Origin: Anaerolineales bacterium
GTDB taxonomy: Bacteria; Chloroflexota; Anaerolineae; Anaerolineales; Villigracilaceae
NCBI GenBank assembly: GCA_016789485.1
Contig: JAEURE010000010.1
Coordinates: 1-21,638 of the forward strand
DNA length: 21,638 nucleotides
Reading direction: 5' to 3'
In this document: one piece after another, positions 20,880 through 21,638 of the stretch
Layout: the number at the start of each line of letters is the position of its first letter
How positions within the stretch are numbered: the first letter of the stretch is position 1
The notes under the pieces: model-generated
Told to the model about the DNA's origin: nothing
What the model saw: only the letters and a program-made list of their open reading frames with translations
The model's database searches: none
Made by a program: the position numbers and the translations under genes

Positions 20880-21638
20880 ATGTCTAAAACGGATTGGATT
20901 CAGCAAGAGATCGACAGCTTGAAATCGCAGGGACTTTATAACAACATCCGCACCATCGGCTCGCCGCAAGGGGCATGGTTGACCGTGGACGGCAAGAAAG
21001 TTTTGAACTTCTGCTCGAATAATTATTTGGGTCTGGCGAATCACCCCGCGCTGACGGCTGCCGCGAAAAAGGCAACCGATGAAATGGGCGTGGGGCCCGC
21101 CGCCGTGCGCTCGATCGCAGGGACAATGACCCTGCATGTGGAACTCGAAAAACGGCTCGCGCAATTCAAAGGTGTGGAAGCGGCGATCACGTTCCAAAGC
21201 GGCTTTACTGCAAATTTAGCGACCATCCCTGCCTTGGTTGGAAAAGAAGATGTCATTTTTTCAGATCGATTAAATCACGCTTCCATCATTGACGGCTGCC
21301 GTCTCTCGGGCGCGAAGATCATTGCCTACGAACACAACGATGTGAAATCGCTCGAAGAACAGATTCAAGCAAACCTGAAAGAGTATCGCCGCGCGCTCAT
21401 CATCACGGACGGTGTCTTCAGCATGGACGGGGACATTGCTCCGCTGCCCGATATTTATGAAGTGGCGAAGAAGTACGATATCCTTTTGATGGTGGATGAT
21501 GCGCATGGGGAAGGCGTGCTTGGCAAGGGCGGACGCGGCATCGTCGATCACTTCGGCTTGCATGGCAAAGTGGACGTGGAAGTAGGCACGATGTCGAAGG
21601 CGTTTGGCGTGGTGGGCGGCATCGTCGCGGGCAAATCG
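20880..21638 (+). CDS. kbl: Glycine C-acetyltransferase (partial)
   Basis: Partial gene: 253 codons, cut by the window edge; the family is about 395 residues. It is a PLP-dependent alpha-oxoamine synthase, best matched to 2-amino-3-ketobutyrate CoA ligase, which cleaves the product of threonine dehydrogenase into glycine and acetyl-CoA. Seen motifs are [15 protein letters not shown] (42-56), a glycine-rich [16 protein letters not shown] (75-90), the PLP-ring His in [10 protein letters not shown] (130-139), [11 protein letters not shown] (205-215) with Asp206 and His209, and GTMSKAFG (237-243) with Lys240 as the PLP lysine. The related BioF and HemA enzymes share this fold, but [14 protein letters not shown] and [11 protein letters not shown] fit Kbl better. 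AAGGAG stands 6 bases before the ATG. Whether a threonine dehydrogenase gene follows lies beyond the window. Confidence 0.88.
   Translation, partial: MSKTDWIQQEIDSLKSQGLYNNIRTIGSPQGAWLTVDGKKVLNFCSNNYLGLANHPALTAAAKKATDEMGVGPAAVRSIAGTMTLHVELEKRLAQFKGVEAAITFQSGFTANLATIPALVGKEDVIFSDRLNHASIIDGCRLSGAKIIAYEHNDVKSLEEQIQANLKEYRRALIITDGVFSMDGDIAPLPDIYEVAKKYDILLMVDDAHGEGVLGKGGRGIVDHFGLHGKVDVEVGTMSKAFGVVGGIVAGKS

Overview
The window looks like a chromosomal core segment of a mid-GC member of the Chloroflexota, most likely class Anaerolineae. This is inferred from three things: the style of the proteins (DprE1-like oxidase, YugP-type metallopeptidase, XPB/Ssl2-N-like protein, PAS/GAF-GGDEF proteins), short GCCCTGAG...TCGAAGGG repeat units lying inside a reading frame, and promoters placed so close to start codons that mRNAs would be leaderless. 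There is no phage, transposase, CRISPR array or rRNA, and no gene-free stretch longer than 300 bases apart from the tRNA block.

Layout. 1-1200: a lipoprotein with an SH3-like domain, then three tRNA genes. A CAT-anticodon tRNA (probably Ile2) and tRNA-Gly(TCC) lie on the minus strand and tRNA-Arg(GCG) on the plus strand; the two transcription units leave a shared region with two back-to-back sigma-70-type promoters. 1200-7250: surE on plus faces a four-gene minus-strand operon of a YbhN/LPG-synthase-type membrane protein, an MrfA/YprA-type DEAH helicase carrying an HNH domain, an MFS transporter and a small cupin. 7250-9610: minus-strand genes for a YugP-type zinc peptidase and a PDZ-S41 C-terminal processing protease, then a one-TM small protein that follows a HAD nucleotidase gene. 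10240-13110: divergent HAD hydrolase and mutL, then a PAS-GGDEF diguanylate cyclase. 13110-16140: minus-strand lipB, a DprE1-like FAD oxidase and a DprE2-like SDR. 16140-18550: a GAF-GGDEF protein and a diacylglycerol-kinase-family lipid kinase. 18550-21638: a small membrane protein, a large XPB/Ssl2-N-like protein interrupted by two repeat units, and the first 253 codons of a kbl-type glycine C-acetyltransferase cut by the window edge.

Themes. Convergent gene pairs are separated by long perfect or near-perfect palindromes that serve as bidirectional terminators, some overlapping stop codons. Transcript-leading genes often have a TATAAT/TAAAAT box ending 6-8 bases before the start codon and no Shine-Dalgarno, while operon-internal genes have clear AGGAG-type sites. 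This pattern moves several start codons inward from the longest open frame. Most genes are housekeeping. The most unusual points are the helicase-HNH fusion, the in-frame repeat units, the leaderless promoter pattern, the tRNA-Arg with G34, the DprE1/DprE2-like pair and a CxxC insert in LipB.
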